Source: an uncultured Oscillospiraceae bacterium (lineage in GTDB: Bacteria; Bacillota; Clostridia; Oscillospirales; Ruminococcaceae). From it: a DNA stretch of 26,063 nt. The translations under genes and the position numbers were made by a program. Below, in pieces: positions 15,706 through 23,356 of the stretch. Within the stretch, counting starts at the first letter, position 1. The number at the start of each line of letters is the position of its first letter. Location of the stretch: assembly GCA_910584715.1 (NCBI GenBank), contig CAJUAN010000035.1:1-26063 (forward strand), written 5' to 3'. The notes under the pieces are model-generated. The model ran no database searches and was not told the origin of the DNA. It saw only the letters and a program-made list of their open reading frames with translations.

Positions 15706-17700
15706 CTATGATATATTCGCAATATGTTCATCAATGGCGCTGATAAGCTTCGCCTTCGCCTCATGAACATTTATCCCGCTGAACTGCGCCGCCGCCATTG
15801 TCTGGTGACCGCCGCCGCCCAGCTTCTCCATGATTATCTGAACGTTCATTGCTCCCAGGGATCTTGCGGAAATGTTTATCCCTCCGTCTGGAGTGCAGAA
15901 GATAACGAAGCTTGCGTCCACGCCGGCTATGCCCAGCATTTCGTCAGCAGCCTGCGCGGAGCTTACCCTCGCGTCGGGGGAGCCGCTGTCGTCCGCCGCA
16001 ATGGCGCACCTGTTATAGATTTCCGCGCCCGAAACCAGCTGGGAGCGGTGCTTGATACATTCAAAGTCGTTTGCGAACAGACCCTTTACCGCAACCATGT
16101 CCGCGCCCAGCTTTCTCAGGAAAGCCGCCGCCTCAAATGTACGCACGCCTGTACGCATAACAAAATCCTTTGTGTCAAGCATTATTCCCGCCAGCATAGC
16201 GTCCGCGTAATAGCTTGAGAGCTTGTCTATTCCCGAAAAGTACTGTATAAGCTCGGCGACCATTTCGCTTGCCGAGGAGGCGTAGGGCTCGTGGTGGAAA
16301 ATTACCGCGTTGTCAATGTAATTCACCGTCTGGCGGTGATGATCTATGACGGCGATGTGCTTGGCGCGCTCGTATATCTCGGCGCTTTCGATAATGTCCT
16401 TGTTGTGGGTGTCAACGACTATCAGCAGGGTGTTGTCATTCATTTTTCCGAGAGCTTCCTCCGGAGATATGAATATAGGCAGCTCGTCGGTAAGGTTTTC
16501 ATTTAGACGGTTTATAATGGGCTTCGCAAGGTTCCTGTCGGGGTCGACAGCCATATAAGCCTCTATTTCGGGATTAAGACGTCTTACCGCGCCGCACATA
16601 CCCGCTCCCGAGCCTACGCTGTCAAGGTCGCCGAAGCGGTGTCCCATAACGATAACGCCGGAGGAGGAGTTTATAAGCTCCGCAAGAGCCGTTGCGACAA
16701 ATCTTGTCTTGACCTTTGTGGACTTTTCGATACCCTTTGTGACTCCTCCGAAAAACTCGAAGCCGTTTTCGTTTTTGACGGCGACCTGATCCCCGCCTCT
16801 GCCCTGAGCCATTTCAAGAGCCTGCTTCGCGTCCTGTTCCGCCTCGGAGATATTTGCCGCGCCTGTTCCCACGCCTATAGAAAGGGTAACCGGAGACTTT
16901 TCCGAAACAGGTATTTTTCTTACGTTGTCGAGAATTTTGAACTTGTCCTCCGCCATTTTTTTAAGATCGCGCTCTTCGGCGACGGCGATAAACTTGTCGT
17001 TGGAAAGCTTTCTCAGCAGACTGTTGTGCTCGTCAAAATAATTTTCGAGGAGCTTGTCCGCCTGTATCATAATGTGAGCCTTTTCGCTGTCCTTTTCGCC
17101 TGAAAGTATCTCCTCGTAGTTGTCCACGGAGATTATCATTACAGCAGGGCGTATGTCGTTGAAGCGTCCCTCCAGGGTGATATAGTCGCTGATATCGTCG
17201 AAGTACAGCAGTGTCAGGTCGGAGATAAGCTCTGAGTCGGAGTCCCGCTTTTCGGTAGTTACCGCCGATATCCTGAAATGCCCCGTTTCGTAGCTTACGG
17301 TGACGTTTTTGTTTTCAAAGGTTTTCTGGAGGTCGATATTGATGATCTTGGTAATGTGCAGACCGAAAGCGTCCCCGCCGTAGACCTGCTCCGTAAAGGC
17401 GATGTTGTACCATACTACAATGCCCTCCCCGTCGATGATGACCGCAGGGGCGGGGAACTTATAGAGGGAGTCCCGCTCGGTGAGATTGAGCTGGGATTCC
17501 ATTTCGGTAACGAATTTGTGCAGGTTTTTCTGGGACGCGGAAAAAAGCGTCAGATACGCCAAAGCTGTCAGCGACGTTATCGCCAGCAGCGTCCAAAAGC
17601 GTACCTCGTCCGTATCGTAAAGTGAAAATGCGCACGCCAGCGATACCACCACAAGCAGCATCGAGACCATTTTAAAAGCCGTCCAGCGTTTTCCTTTCAT
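15706..17700 (-). CDS. gdpP: Cyclic-di-AMP phosphodiesterase GdpP
   Basis: Hydrolyses c-di-AMP to 5'-pApA, controlling potassium/osmotic balance and cell-wall stress responses. The 664 residues have the family architecture. Two N-terminal transmembrane segments (about 8-28 and 34-54) come first, then a PAS-like domain (about 75-145). A degenerate GGDEF domain (about 170-305) lacks the GGDEF signature, showing KLSNDKF at the equivalent site. The DHH/DHHA1 phosphodiesterase has GHRFGDLDSVGSG (353-365), VVDTHN (428-433), the DHH triad (453-455), and the C-terminal GGGGHQTMAA substrate loop. ATG 17700 has AAAGGA about 10 bases upstream. It lies between rnjA (41 bases upstream) and rplI; gdpP-rplI-dnaB linkage is common in Firmicutes. 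Confidence 0.96.
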   Translation of the reverse strand: MKGKRWTAFKMVSMLLVVVSLACAFSLYDTDEVRFWTLLAITSLTALAYLTLFSASQKNLHKFVTEMESQLNLTERDSLYKFPAPAVIIDGEGIVVWYNIAFTEQVYGGDAFGLHITKIINIDLQKTFENKNVTVSYETGHFRISAVTTEKRDSDSELISDLTLLYFDDISDYITLEGRFNDIRPAVMIISVDNYEEILSGEKDSEKAHIMIQADKLLENYFDEHNSLLRKLSNDKFIAVAEERDLKKMAEDKFKILDNVRKIPVSEKSPVTLSIGVGTGAANISEAEQDAKQALEMAQGRGGDQVAVKNENGFEFFGGVTKGIEKSTKVKTRFVATALAELINSSSGVIVMGHRFGDLDSVGSGAGMCGAVRRLNPEIEAYMAVDPDRNLAKPIINRLNENLTDELPIFISPEEALGKMNDNTLLIVVDTHNKDIIESAEIYERAKHIAVIDHHRQTVNYIDNAVIFHHEPYASSASEMVAELIQYFSGIDKLSSYYADAMLAGIMLDTKDFVMRTGVRTFEAAAFLRKLGADMVAVKGLFANDFECIKHRSQLVSGAEIYNRCAIAADDSGSPDARVSSAQAADEMLGIAGVDASFVIFCTPDGGINISARSLGAMNVQIIMEKLGGGGHQTMAAAQFSGINVHEAKAKLISAIDEHIANIS

Positions 17701-17741
17701 AGCGTTTTTCCTTTCGGTTTTAGTTAACGTTAACTGTTAGA

Positions 17742-19769
17742 TCATATCTCCATAATGATTGGCAGTATCATAGGTCTGCGTTTGGTTTTCATATAGATGT
17801 AGTCGCTAAGGTCGTCCTTCATGCGGGACTTGATGGTGTTCCAGTCGCGCATATCTCCGTCCAGACAGCCCTGAAGCGTTTTCATAAGCAGCTTCTGGGC
17901 GGCGTCGATAAGCTCTTCCGATTCGCGGACGTATACGAAGCCTCTGGATACGATATCCGGCCCCGCAAGTATAGCTCCGCTCTCCGACTCGATAGTGGCG
18001 ACGGCAATGATAAGACCGTCCTCGGAAAGGTGCTTTCTGTCCCGAAGAACTATAGAACCCACGTCGCCCACGCCCAGACCGTCAACGAACACCCGTCCTG
18101 CGGGGACTTGTCCCGTGATCTTCATGTCCACGCCGTTTGTTTCTATAACGTTTCCTATGCTGCCGATTATAACGCTGTCCTCTTCAAAGCCGAGACTGTA
18201 GGCAAGCCCCGCGTGCTTTTTAAGGTGCTTGTACTCGCCGTGTACGGGAATGAAGTACCTGGGCTTGGTCAGGGAAAGCATGAGCTTCAGCTCCTCCTGA
18301 CAGGCGTGTCCCGAAACGTGAACGTCGTACATGGACTCGTAAATGACTTCAGCGCCCGCACGCATAAGCTCGTTCACTACCTTTGTGACCAGCTTCTCGT
18401 TTCCGGGGATAGGGGTCGCGCTGATTATGATAAAGTCCATGGGAGTGATAGTTACCGTTCGGTGCTCATTCATAGCCATTCTGGACAGGGCGGACATAGG
18501 CTCTCCCTGGCTGCCCGTGGTTATGAGGACAATTTTTTCGGGCGGGAAGCGGTTCATAGCGTCGATGTCGATAATAAGTCCGTCGGGCATTTTAAGGTAC
18601 CCAAGCTCGATAGCGGTGCTTATGACGTTGAGCATGCTCCTGCCGAAAACGGCTATCTTTCTGCCCGTTTTGACGGCGCAGTTGACTATCTGCTGTACCC
18701 GGTGTATATTCGAGGAGAACGTGGCTATGATGATACGCTTTCCCTCGGCAGTGTCGAAAAGCCGCTCGAAGCTGTTTCCCACCGTTCTTTCGGTAGCGGT
18801 GTGACCGCGTCTTTCCGCGTTTGTGGAGTCGGACATAAGCGCCAGAACTCCCCTGTTTCCCAGTTCGCCGAAGCGTGCGAGGTCTATGATATCGCTTTCA
18901 ATGGGCGTGTAGTCCACCTTGAAGTCGCCGGTGTGCACAACTACTCCCGCGGGAGTGTGGATAGCAAGAGCCACCGCGTCGGGTATGGAATGGTTAACGC
19001 GGATAAATTCCACAGCCATGCAGCCCATTTTCACGGTCTGGCGCGGAGTAACAACGTTGAGCTGCGCCGAGGACAGTATGCCGTGCTCCCGGAGCTTTCC
19101 CTCGATAAGACCGATAGTCAGCCTTGTCGCGTAAACGGGGACGTTCACCTTTTTGAGCAGGTAGGCAAGTCCTCCGATGTGATCCTCGTGACCGTGGGTG
19201 ATGACGATACCCCTTATCTTGTCGGCGTTCTGTTCAACGTACGCGAAATCTGGGAGGACAAGATCCACGCCGGGCATATCGCTGTCGGGGAAAGCAAGTC
19301 CGCAGTCAACGATGAACATATCGTTGGAGCATTCAAAAACGGTCATGTTCTTGCCTATTTCGTTAAGTCCGCCGAGGGGGATAATTTTCAAGGGCGTTCT
19401 TTTTACCGCCTTGTGGTTTGTGGTGTGCAGGGGAAGACCGGTTGCAGGGTGTATTTCCTGAGCGGGAGCGAAAGCGTTCCGCTGTTTTCTTTCCGCCGCC
19501 GGAGCTGTGCGTGTCTTTGCGTCTTTGGGTTGTGAAGAACGCGTCTGAGACTTCTGTGTCTGCCGCGTCTTTTTTTCGGAAACCGCGGGAGCAGCAGGAG
19601 CAGCCGAAGTCTGCTGAGATTTTTTTGAGAAAAAGCCCTCCGTTTTTTTGGAAGCGGGTCTCTTCTGAGCTGTGTTTTTGGAAGTATCGTTCTGTTTCTT
19701 CGAGGGCTTCGGAGCAATCTTTTCGCCGTAAGCGTTAAGCTCGATCTCGTTAGTGTCGTTTTTTGCCAC
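17742..19769 (-). CDS. rnjA: Ribonuclease J with a long N-terminal extension
   Basis: A 5'-3' exoribonuclease and endonuclease of the metallo-beta-lactamase/beta-CASP class, central to mRNA turnover and rRNA maturation in Firmicutes. It has 675 residues; the family core starts near residue 127 (LKIIPLGGLNEIGKNM), so about 125 residues are an N-terminal extension rich in Lys, Gln, Ser, Thr and Ala, probably disordered and positively charged. The zinc motif is HGHEDH (202-207), followed by VVVHTGDFKVD, the beta-CASP segment, and SGHACQEEL and PVHGEYKHL. The start is GTG 19769 (AAAGGA 11 bases upstream); no in-frame ATG occurs before the core, so the extension is real unless an internal GTG/TTG is used. 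It is the first gene of the long minus-strand run. Confidence 0.93.
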   Translation of the reverse strand: MAKNDTNEIELNAYGEKIAPKPSKKQNDTSKNTAQKRPASKKTEGFFSKKSQQTSAAPAAPAVSEKKTRQTQKSQTRSSQPKDAKTRTAPAAERKQRNAFAPAQEIHPATGLPLHTTNHKAVKRTPLKIIPLGGLNEIGKNMTVFECSNDMFIVDCGLAFPDSDMPGVDLVLPDFAYVEQNADKIRGIVITHGHEDHIGGLAYLLKKVNVPVYATRLTIGLIEGKLREHGILSSAQLNVVTPRQTVKMGCMAVEFIRVNHSIPDAVALAIHTPAGVVVHTGDFKVDYTPIESDIIDLARFGELGNRGVLALMSDSTNAERRGHTATERTVGNSFERLFDTAEGKRIIIATFSSNIHRVQQIVNCAVKTGRKIAVFGRSMLNVISTAIELGYLKMPDGLIIDIDAMNRFPPEKIVLITTGSQGEPMSALSRMAMNEHRTVTITPMDFIIISATPIPGNEKLVTKVVNELMRAGAEVIYESMYDVHVSGHACQEELKLMLSLTKPRYFIPVHGEYKHLKKHAGLAYSLGFEEDSVIIGSIGNVIETNGVDMKITGQVPAGRVFVDGLGVGDVGSIVLRDRKHLSEDGLIIAVATIESESGAILAGPDIVSRGFVYVRESEELIDAAQKLLMKTLQGCLDGDMRDWNTIKSRMKDDLSDYIYMKTKRRPMILPIIMEI

Positions 19770-19836
19770 TACTATACCAATCCTTTCGTTAAATATATGT
19801 ACGATTCATAATGACGCCGGAGCCGGTTTTCGCAAA

Positions 19837-19890
19837 ATACCGCGCAGGATAAGCATAGACGTTTCGGTAAAAGTCCTGCTGCGGGAATAC
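19837..19890 (-). promoter_or_regulatory. Hairpin in the long rnjA leader
   Basis: CCCGCAGCAGGA and TCCTGCGCGG (minus strand) form a stem of about 10 bp with one bulge around a loop of roughly 25 bases, in the middle of a predicted 175-base 5' leader. RNase J and RNase E genes are often controlled by their own product through leaders, so this is a candidate control site, not a proven one. Confidence 0.35.
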
Positions 19891-19950
19891 GTTTTGGTTT
19901 TCGGGATAAATATCCAAATATCCTAATCCGAACATAATAAATCAGAATAT

Positions 19951-19979
19951 ATTATACCACACAATTTATGGTTTGTCAA
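19951..19979 (-). promoter_or_regulatory. Consensus sigma-A promoter of the rnjA operon
   Basis: On the minus strand TTGACA (19974-19979) and TATAAT (19951-19956) match the consensus perfectly with a 17-base spacer, and TGG directly precedes the -10 as an extended element. The -35 box lies inside the perfect palindrome at 19971-19987. Transcription would start near 19944. Confidence 0.85.
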
Positions 19980-19987
19980 TGACAAAC
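19971..19987. promoter_or_regulatory. Perfect 17-bp palindrome over the rnjA -35 box (operator candidate)
   Basis: GTTTGTCAATGACAAAC consists of two perfectly complementary 8-base arms around one central base and contains the entire -35 hexamer. That geometry fits a dimeric repressor site. I do not recognise the motif as belonging to a specific regulator. Confidence 0.45.
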
Positions 19988-20056
19988 AAAAATATTTGTT
20001 AAAATTTGGATAAACAGGGAATATGTAACCGGAATGAAAATCAATTTTTGGTGAGG

Positions 20057-20595
20057 TAAATTTTTGTTTATCGGTGTACTTTTTCATTTGCTTTGTCTTA
20101 ACTTCTTTGTTGGGATTTATTATTTTGCTTTGTTTTTGGGTGAGGACTTTTTTGCTTGTTTTGTCTTGACATTGTTTACTGTTGATTTATAGATAGTGCG
20201 GGAATCGGGGGTCAGGCACCAAAAAGGGAGAGGGGGGAGATTGTCGGGACTAAAGGACGCTGGGACTCCCCCCTCTCCCTTTTAGGTTCCTGCCCCCGAA
20301 CCCCCTACCTCCTTAATCCTTCTCCCCTCTCCCAACGCTAACTAAAAGAAATTTCAATAGTGATTAAAACAGCATAGCGTGAGCCTGGAGAGGGAAAGGG
20401 GCGAGGGGAAAAGGAGCGCGAGGGAAAACCCGAGAGGGGGAAGGGGGAGGGCGGCTCAGCGCCCCTATAACTCCCAAGAGCGCCTCCCCCTTTCCCCGGG
20501 AGGGTTGTCCCTCGCATCCACGCACTATCTATAAAATCCAAGAACAATAAATTAAGACAAAGCAAACCTAAAGTACAAGGATAAACAAAAATTTA
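20057..20595. repeat. Noncoding inverted-repeat element B (complete, about 539 bp)
   Basis: This fills most of the rnjA to nucleotidyltransferase gap; there is no credible gene. It is bounded by a perfect 15-bp inverted repeat, AAATTTTTGTTTATC (20058-20072) and GATAAACAAAAATTT (20580-20594). The inner inverted repeat is TTTATAGATAGTGC (20186-20199) with GCACTATCTATAAA (20522-20535). From CCTGCCCCCGAACCCC (20289) rightwards it closely matches element A to the right terminus. Its left arm is longer, with the TTTGCTTTGTCTTAA-type unit appearing in two diverged copies (about 20087-20102 and 20151-20170). It also has an extra perfect hairpin insert at 20206-20297. No transposase is encoded. Confidence 0.8.
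20206..20297. repeat. Large hairpin inserted in element B
   Basis: AAAAGGGAGAGGGGGGAG (20222-20239) is perfectly complementary to 20266-20283, and the pairing continues outwards with mismatches (CGGGGGTCAGGCACC against GGTTCCTGCCCCCG), giving a stem of about 32 bp with a loop of 26 bases. Element A lacks this segment between the equivalent flanks. It may also end transcription of the gene at 20608-22899, though no clean U-run follows. Confidence 0.6.
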
Positions 20596-20607
20596 AAATC
20601 CCGGCAG

Positions 20608-22899
20608 TCAAAGCCTGTCGCTTGCTTCAAGCTGTTTAAGCTTGTCCTGATAAAAGTCGCAAAGTTCCGAGGCAGCCTCCATTGAAAAGCTCTCCACCTT
20701 CATCATCACGCCCTTTTCCGTTTTTACGGGGCGTATCATCACCCGCCCCCGCTTGTCGTTCAGGACTATACCGTCCCCCGAAGCCTGCTGCTCCTCGGTG
20801 CATATCTTCCGCAGCAGCTTTACCGGACGCTTGTCCACTGCCACAAATCTTGTAGCCACCGCCATTTCCGGAAGCTCCGCCAGAGCCTCCGCCAGAGATA
20901 TTTTCCTGCTTTCCAGTACCCTCAGCACCGTAAGGGCAAGAGCCGCTCCGTCACGTATAAAGGGAGTTTTTGCCGCAAGCCGCCTTGCTTCCCGGTCTCC
21001 GCTGTCCGAGGGGCAGCCGCTGTACCTGAGAACCTTTCTGCCGTACCTTTCCGCAAGCCTGTCCGCGGCGCGGGGGAAATCGTATGGCAGGGACACGTCC
21101 GCGCCCTTTGAAAAGCGGTCGGCGCAGCATATCAGTATCAGCTTTTCCTCAAAAACATAGCCTGTCTCCTCCGTGTAGGCAGAGGCTCCCGTGCCGTCGC
21201 TGCCAATGTGGAAAACGATCGCGCTTCCGTTTTTTGAGCTGATTCTCTTCATAATGCCGCCGCACATATCCGTTACAGTGCCGCCCGACGTGTTCAGCAC
21301 CGCTTTTATTCCCGTCAGTGACTTTGGGGCGGTCTCCTCCAGCATATTTTTATAAAGACCTGTTATCGCCTCCGTGTCCCGGAGTTGCCCGAAGTGCATA
21401 AAGCCCGCTCTGCGGTACTCGCCCCGGTTCAGACCGCCCTCTATTATTTTTTCCTCGCTTCGGGAAAGGGGCAGACCGTCCCCCGAACAGAAGCTTATCT
21501 TTGCCGTGACCCCCGCGTCTGCGCGGCAGCCCGCAGCAAGCCGCGACCTTGCGGTGCAGTACTCCAGAGCGGGAGCGGTGCAGGAGCCGAAAAGCCACGC
21601 GTCAGCCCCTGCCGCCGTTACGCCCGAGGCTATGGCAAGGGCAAGGCTTTTCGACGCGGGATTGTTTTTCCAGCCTATGCCTATTTTTCCTCCCAATGAA
21701 GCAAGGGAGCTTCCTATCACCGCCGCGGTCTGGGGAGTTATAACGCTGCCAGTTTCGCCGCATATGCCGTCCTCGCCTATGCGGGCGGGGGTCAGGAAGC
21801 CGTACTTTATATCCTGTCCCGCGCAGGCGTAACTGTCAAGCCGTCTGCCGTTCCATATCCTTACCCCGCACTGGACGACAGCCTGTTCGGCAATGACCGC
21901 GCTGTCCCCCACAGATGCGCCCTCGAAAACCGCCGCTCCCGATAAGAGGCGCGCGCCTGTTCCGATCACCGCGTTGTTTACCGTGGCTCTTTCGCCGATA
22001 TAGGCTCCGTCCATGATTATCGCCCCGTTGAGCTTTGCACCGCGGCAGACGGTGACGTTTTCGCCTATTACCGTTCCCCTGCCTATTTCCGCTCCCGGAG
22101 CGATATCAGCCGATCCCGCGATACAGACCGGAGGCTCAAGCTTCAGTTCGAGGAACCTTTCGGCATTTCTGATAATGTTTTCTCCGGGCGCGGGTATAAG
22201 TCCATCCAGAATCGCGTTTGAAGCGGTAAAAAGGTCGTCCGTTTCGTTTACGTCGATAAAAACGCCCTTCGCCGTAAAGTTCAGTACCTTTCTGCCGTTC
22301 CGTATCATATCGGGGATAAGGTCTGTGAGCAGGTCGTCATAGCTTTCAGCACTTTTTGCGGCTGAGCCGCTGAGAATAAAGATACCCGCGGCGGCAAGCT
22401 CGGAAACGCAGCTTTCCCTTGCGGGATCGGGAATAACGTTCACAGCAAGACCGTCCCGGACGGAAACAAGCGTGCAGCCCGAGGGCTTGTCCGTGGGATA
22501 GGTAACCGCCGTAATATCCGCAAGGCTTTTTCTGTGGAAGTCCAGAGCGGCGGAAAGATCGGTCTCAAAGAGCAGGTCTCCGTATACTATTGTAATATCG
22601 TCTTCATCGGACATTCCCGCCGCTTCCGCAGCGTCGGCTATGGGACGGCAGGTTCCCGCGGGAGAAGAGGATATTATGAAATCCGTGCCCGGGGAGTCGT
22701 CAAGATAATCGGTGACAGCCTTTGAAAGTCTGTCGGCGGCAATGAAAACGGACGTATAGCCGTTTCGCCTGAGAGCGTCAACGGCGTAGCCTATAATAGG
22801 CCTGTCGCAGACAGGGAGCATGGCTTTGGGCTTTGTGCAGGTAAGGGGACGGAGCCTGAGACCGTCCCCGCCTGCAAGTATAACGGCGCGATTTGTCAT
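20608..22899 (-). CDS. Nucleotidyltransferase / beta-helix / degenerate phosphohexomutase fusion
   Basis: A 763-residue three-part protein. Residues 1-235 are a sugar-phosphate nucleotidyltransferase: LAGGDGLRLRPLT...KPKAMLPV (8-30) and YGDLL (106-110) match the nucleotide and metal sites, suggesting NDP-sugar synthesis (GDP-mannose or NDP-glucose type). Residues 255-350 are a left-handed beta-helix of hexapeptide repeats. Residues about 370-763 follow the phosphoglucomutase/phosphomannomutase fold. However, the catalytic Ser motif (TASHNP) is absent around 460-475, the metal loop DGDADR reads DGTGAS (568-573), and the phosphate-binding RPSGTEP reads RPVKTEK (723-729). The mutase half therefore looks inactive and may be regulatory or structural. 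ATG 22899 has AGGAGG seven bases upstream. Similar fusions are annotated as mannose-1-phosphate guanylyltransferases; the sugar here is not determined. It appears monocistronic, preceded by a terminator and followed by element B. Confidence 0.88.
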   Translation of the reverse strand: MTNRAVILAGGDGLRLRPLTCTKPKAMLPVCDRPIIGYAVDALRRNGYTSVFIAADRLSKAVTDYLDDSPGTDFIISSSPAGTCRPIADAAEAAGMSDEDDITIVYGDLLFETDLSAALDFHRKSLADITAVTYPTDKPSGCTLVSVRDGLAVNVIPDPARESCVSELAAAGIFILSGSAAKSAESYDDLLTDLIPDMIRNGRKVLNFTAKGVFIDVNETDDLFTASNAILDGLIPAPGENIIRNAERFLELKLEPPVCIAGSADIAPGAEIGRGTVIGENVTVCRGAKLNGAIIMDGAYIGERATVNNAVIGTGARLLSGAAVFEGASVGDSAVIAEQAVVQCGVRIWNGRRLDSYACAGQDIKYGFLTPARIGEDGICGETGSVITPQTAAVIGSSLASLGGKIGIGWKNNPASKSLALAIASGVTAAGADAWLFGSCTAPALEYCTARSRLAAGCRADAGVTAKISFCSGDGLPLSRSEEKIIEGGLNRGEYRRAGFMHFGQLRDTEAITGLYKNMLEETAPKSLTGIKAVLNTSGGTVTDMCGGIMKRISSKNGSAIVFHIGSDGTGASAYTEETGYVFEEKLILICCADRFSKGADVSLPYDFPRAADRLAERYGRKVLRYSGCPSDSGDREARRLAAKTPFIRDGAALALTVLRVLESRKISLAEALAELPEMAVATRFVAVDKRPVKLLRKICTEEQQASGDGIVLNDKRGRVMIRPVKTEKGVMMKVESFSMEAASELCDFYQDKLKQLEASDRL

Positions 22900-22989
22900 A
22901 GTAAGACCTCCTGTGGTATTTGTTTGATTGTTTTATTGTTTGCTTATTTATTGGTATTATTAACCGCAGGACAAAGTTTTAAACATAAA

Positions 22990-23020
22990 AAGAGCCGTCC
23001 GGGGATTTCTCTCCGAACGG
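22990..23020 (-). terminator. Intrinsic terminator of the small Cys-rich gene
   Basis: On the minus strand an 11-position stem (CCGTTCGGAGA with TCCCCGGACGG, one mismatch and one G.U) closes a GAAA tetraloop and is followed by CTCTTTTTATG. It lies just past the stop codon of the 62-residue gene and separates it from the nucleotidyltransferase gene. Confidence 0.8.
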
Positions 23021-23036
23021 TCGGGCGTATGAGCCG

Positions 23037-23225
23037 TCAGATCTCTCTTTCGGCGTATCCTCCCGAAACCACGGGCAGGGAGCTGCTTGATATTGTGCGC
23101 ACGTCGCTGTGGCACTTGCTGCATTTTATTATGTAGCTGTTATTCCCGCCGTCAGCCTTGAAGCCGCTTTCGGAGGCAGTGATCATTACCTTGTTTCCGC
23201 ATGAGCAGGTCTCATTGTATACCAT
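23037..23225 (-). CDS. Small Cys-rich (zinc-ribbon-like) protein of unknown function
   Basis: A 62-residue protein with two cysteine pairs, CSCGNK (7-12; Cys at 7 and 9) and CSKCHSD (35-41; Cys at 35 and 38), spaced 26 residues apart, as in small zinc ribbons. The section between them is Gly/Asn-rich, and the C-terminal third is Ser-rich and probably unstructured. No membrane segment or signal peptide. ATG 23225 has AAAGGA about 9 bases upstream, and a good terminator follows the stop, both supporting a real gene. It lies between cysS (strong terminator upstream) and the nucleotidyltransferase gene, so it seems to be its own unit, although I see no clear promoter. I do not recognise a family; the first pair (C-x-C) is unusual for a classic ribbon knuckle. 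Confidence 0.7.
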   Translation of the reverse strand: MVYNETCSCGNKVMITASESGFKADGGNNSYIIKCSKCHSDVRTISSSSLPVVSGGYAEREI

Positions 23226-23294
23226 TACGTTTTATCCTTTCACGTATATTTCGGAAAAGCTTTGCGCCCGTCCGATATAGGTATCATACCGCAT

Positions 23295-23338
23295 AAAAGA
23301 GCCTTACCGCCGTTATTTTCACATAACAGCGGTACGGC
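23295..23338 (-). terminator. Intrinsic terminator of the cysE-cysS operon
   Basis: A 16-position stem (GCCGTACCGCTGTTAT with ATAACGGCGGTAAGGC, two mismatches) closes a 6-base loop and is followed on the minus strand by TCTTTTATG. It lies 18 bases past the cysS stop codon. Confidence 0.85.
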
Positions 23339-23356
23339 GTCACGGCAAAGCGAAAG

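Noticed and set aside
17722..17735. Perfect 14-bp palindrome AGTTAACGTTAACT between rnjA and gdpP
   Set aside because: It lies within an operon rather than at a promoter, is short and of low complexity (a repeated GTTAAC), and has no U-tract to make it a terminator.
18030..19535. 501-codon open frame on the plus strand opposite rnjA
   Set aside because: It lies antisense to a conserved RNase J with intact motifs; no recognisable domain, start context or neighbour supports it.
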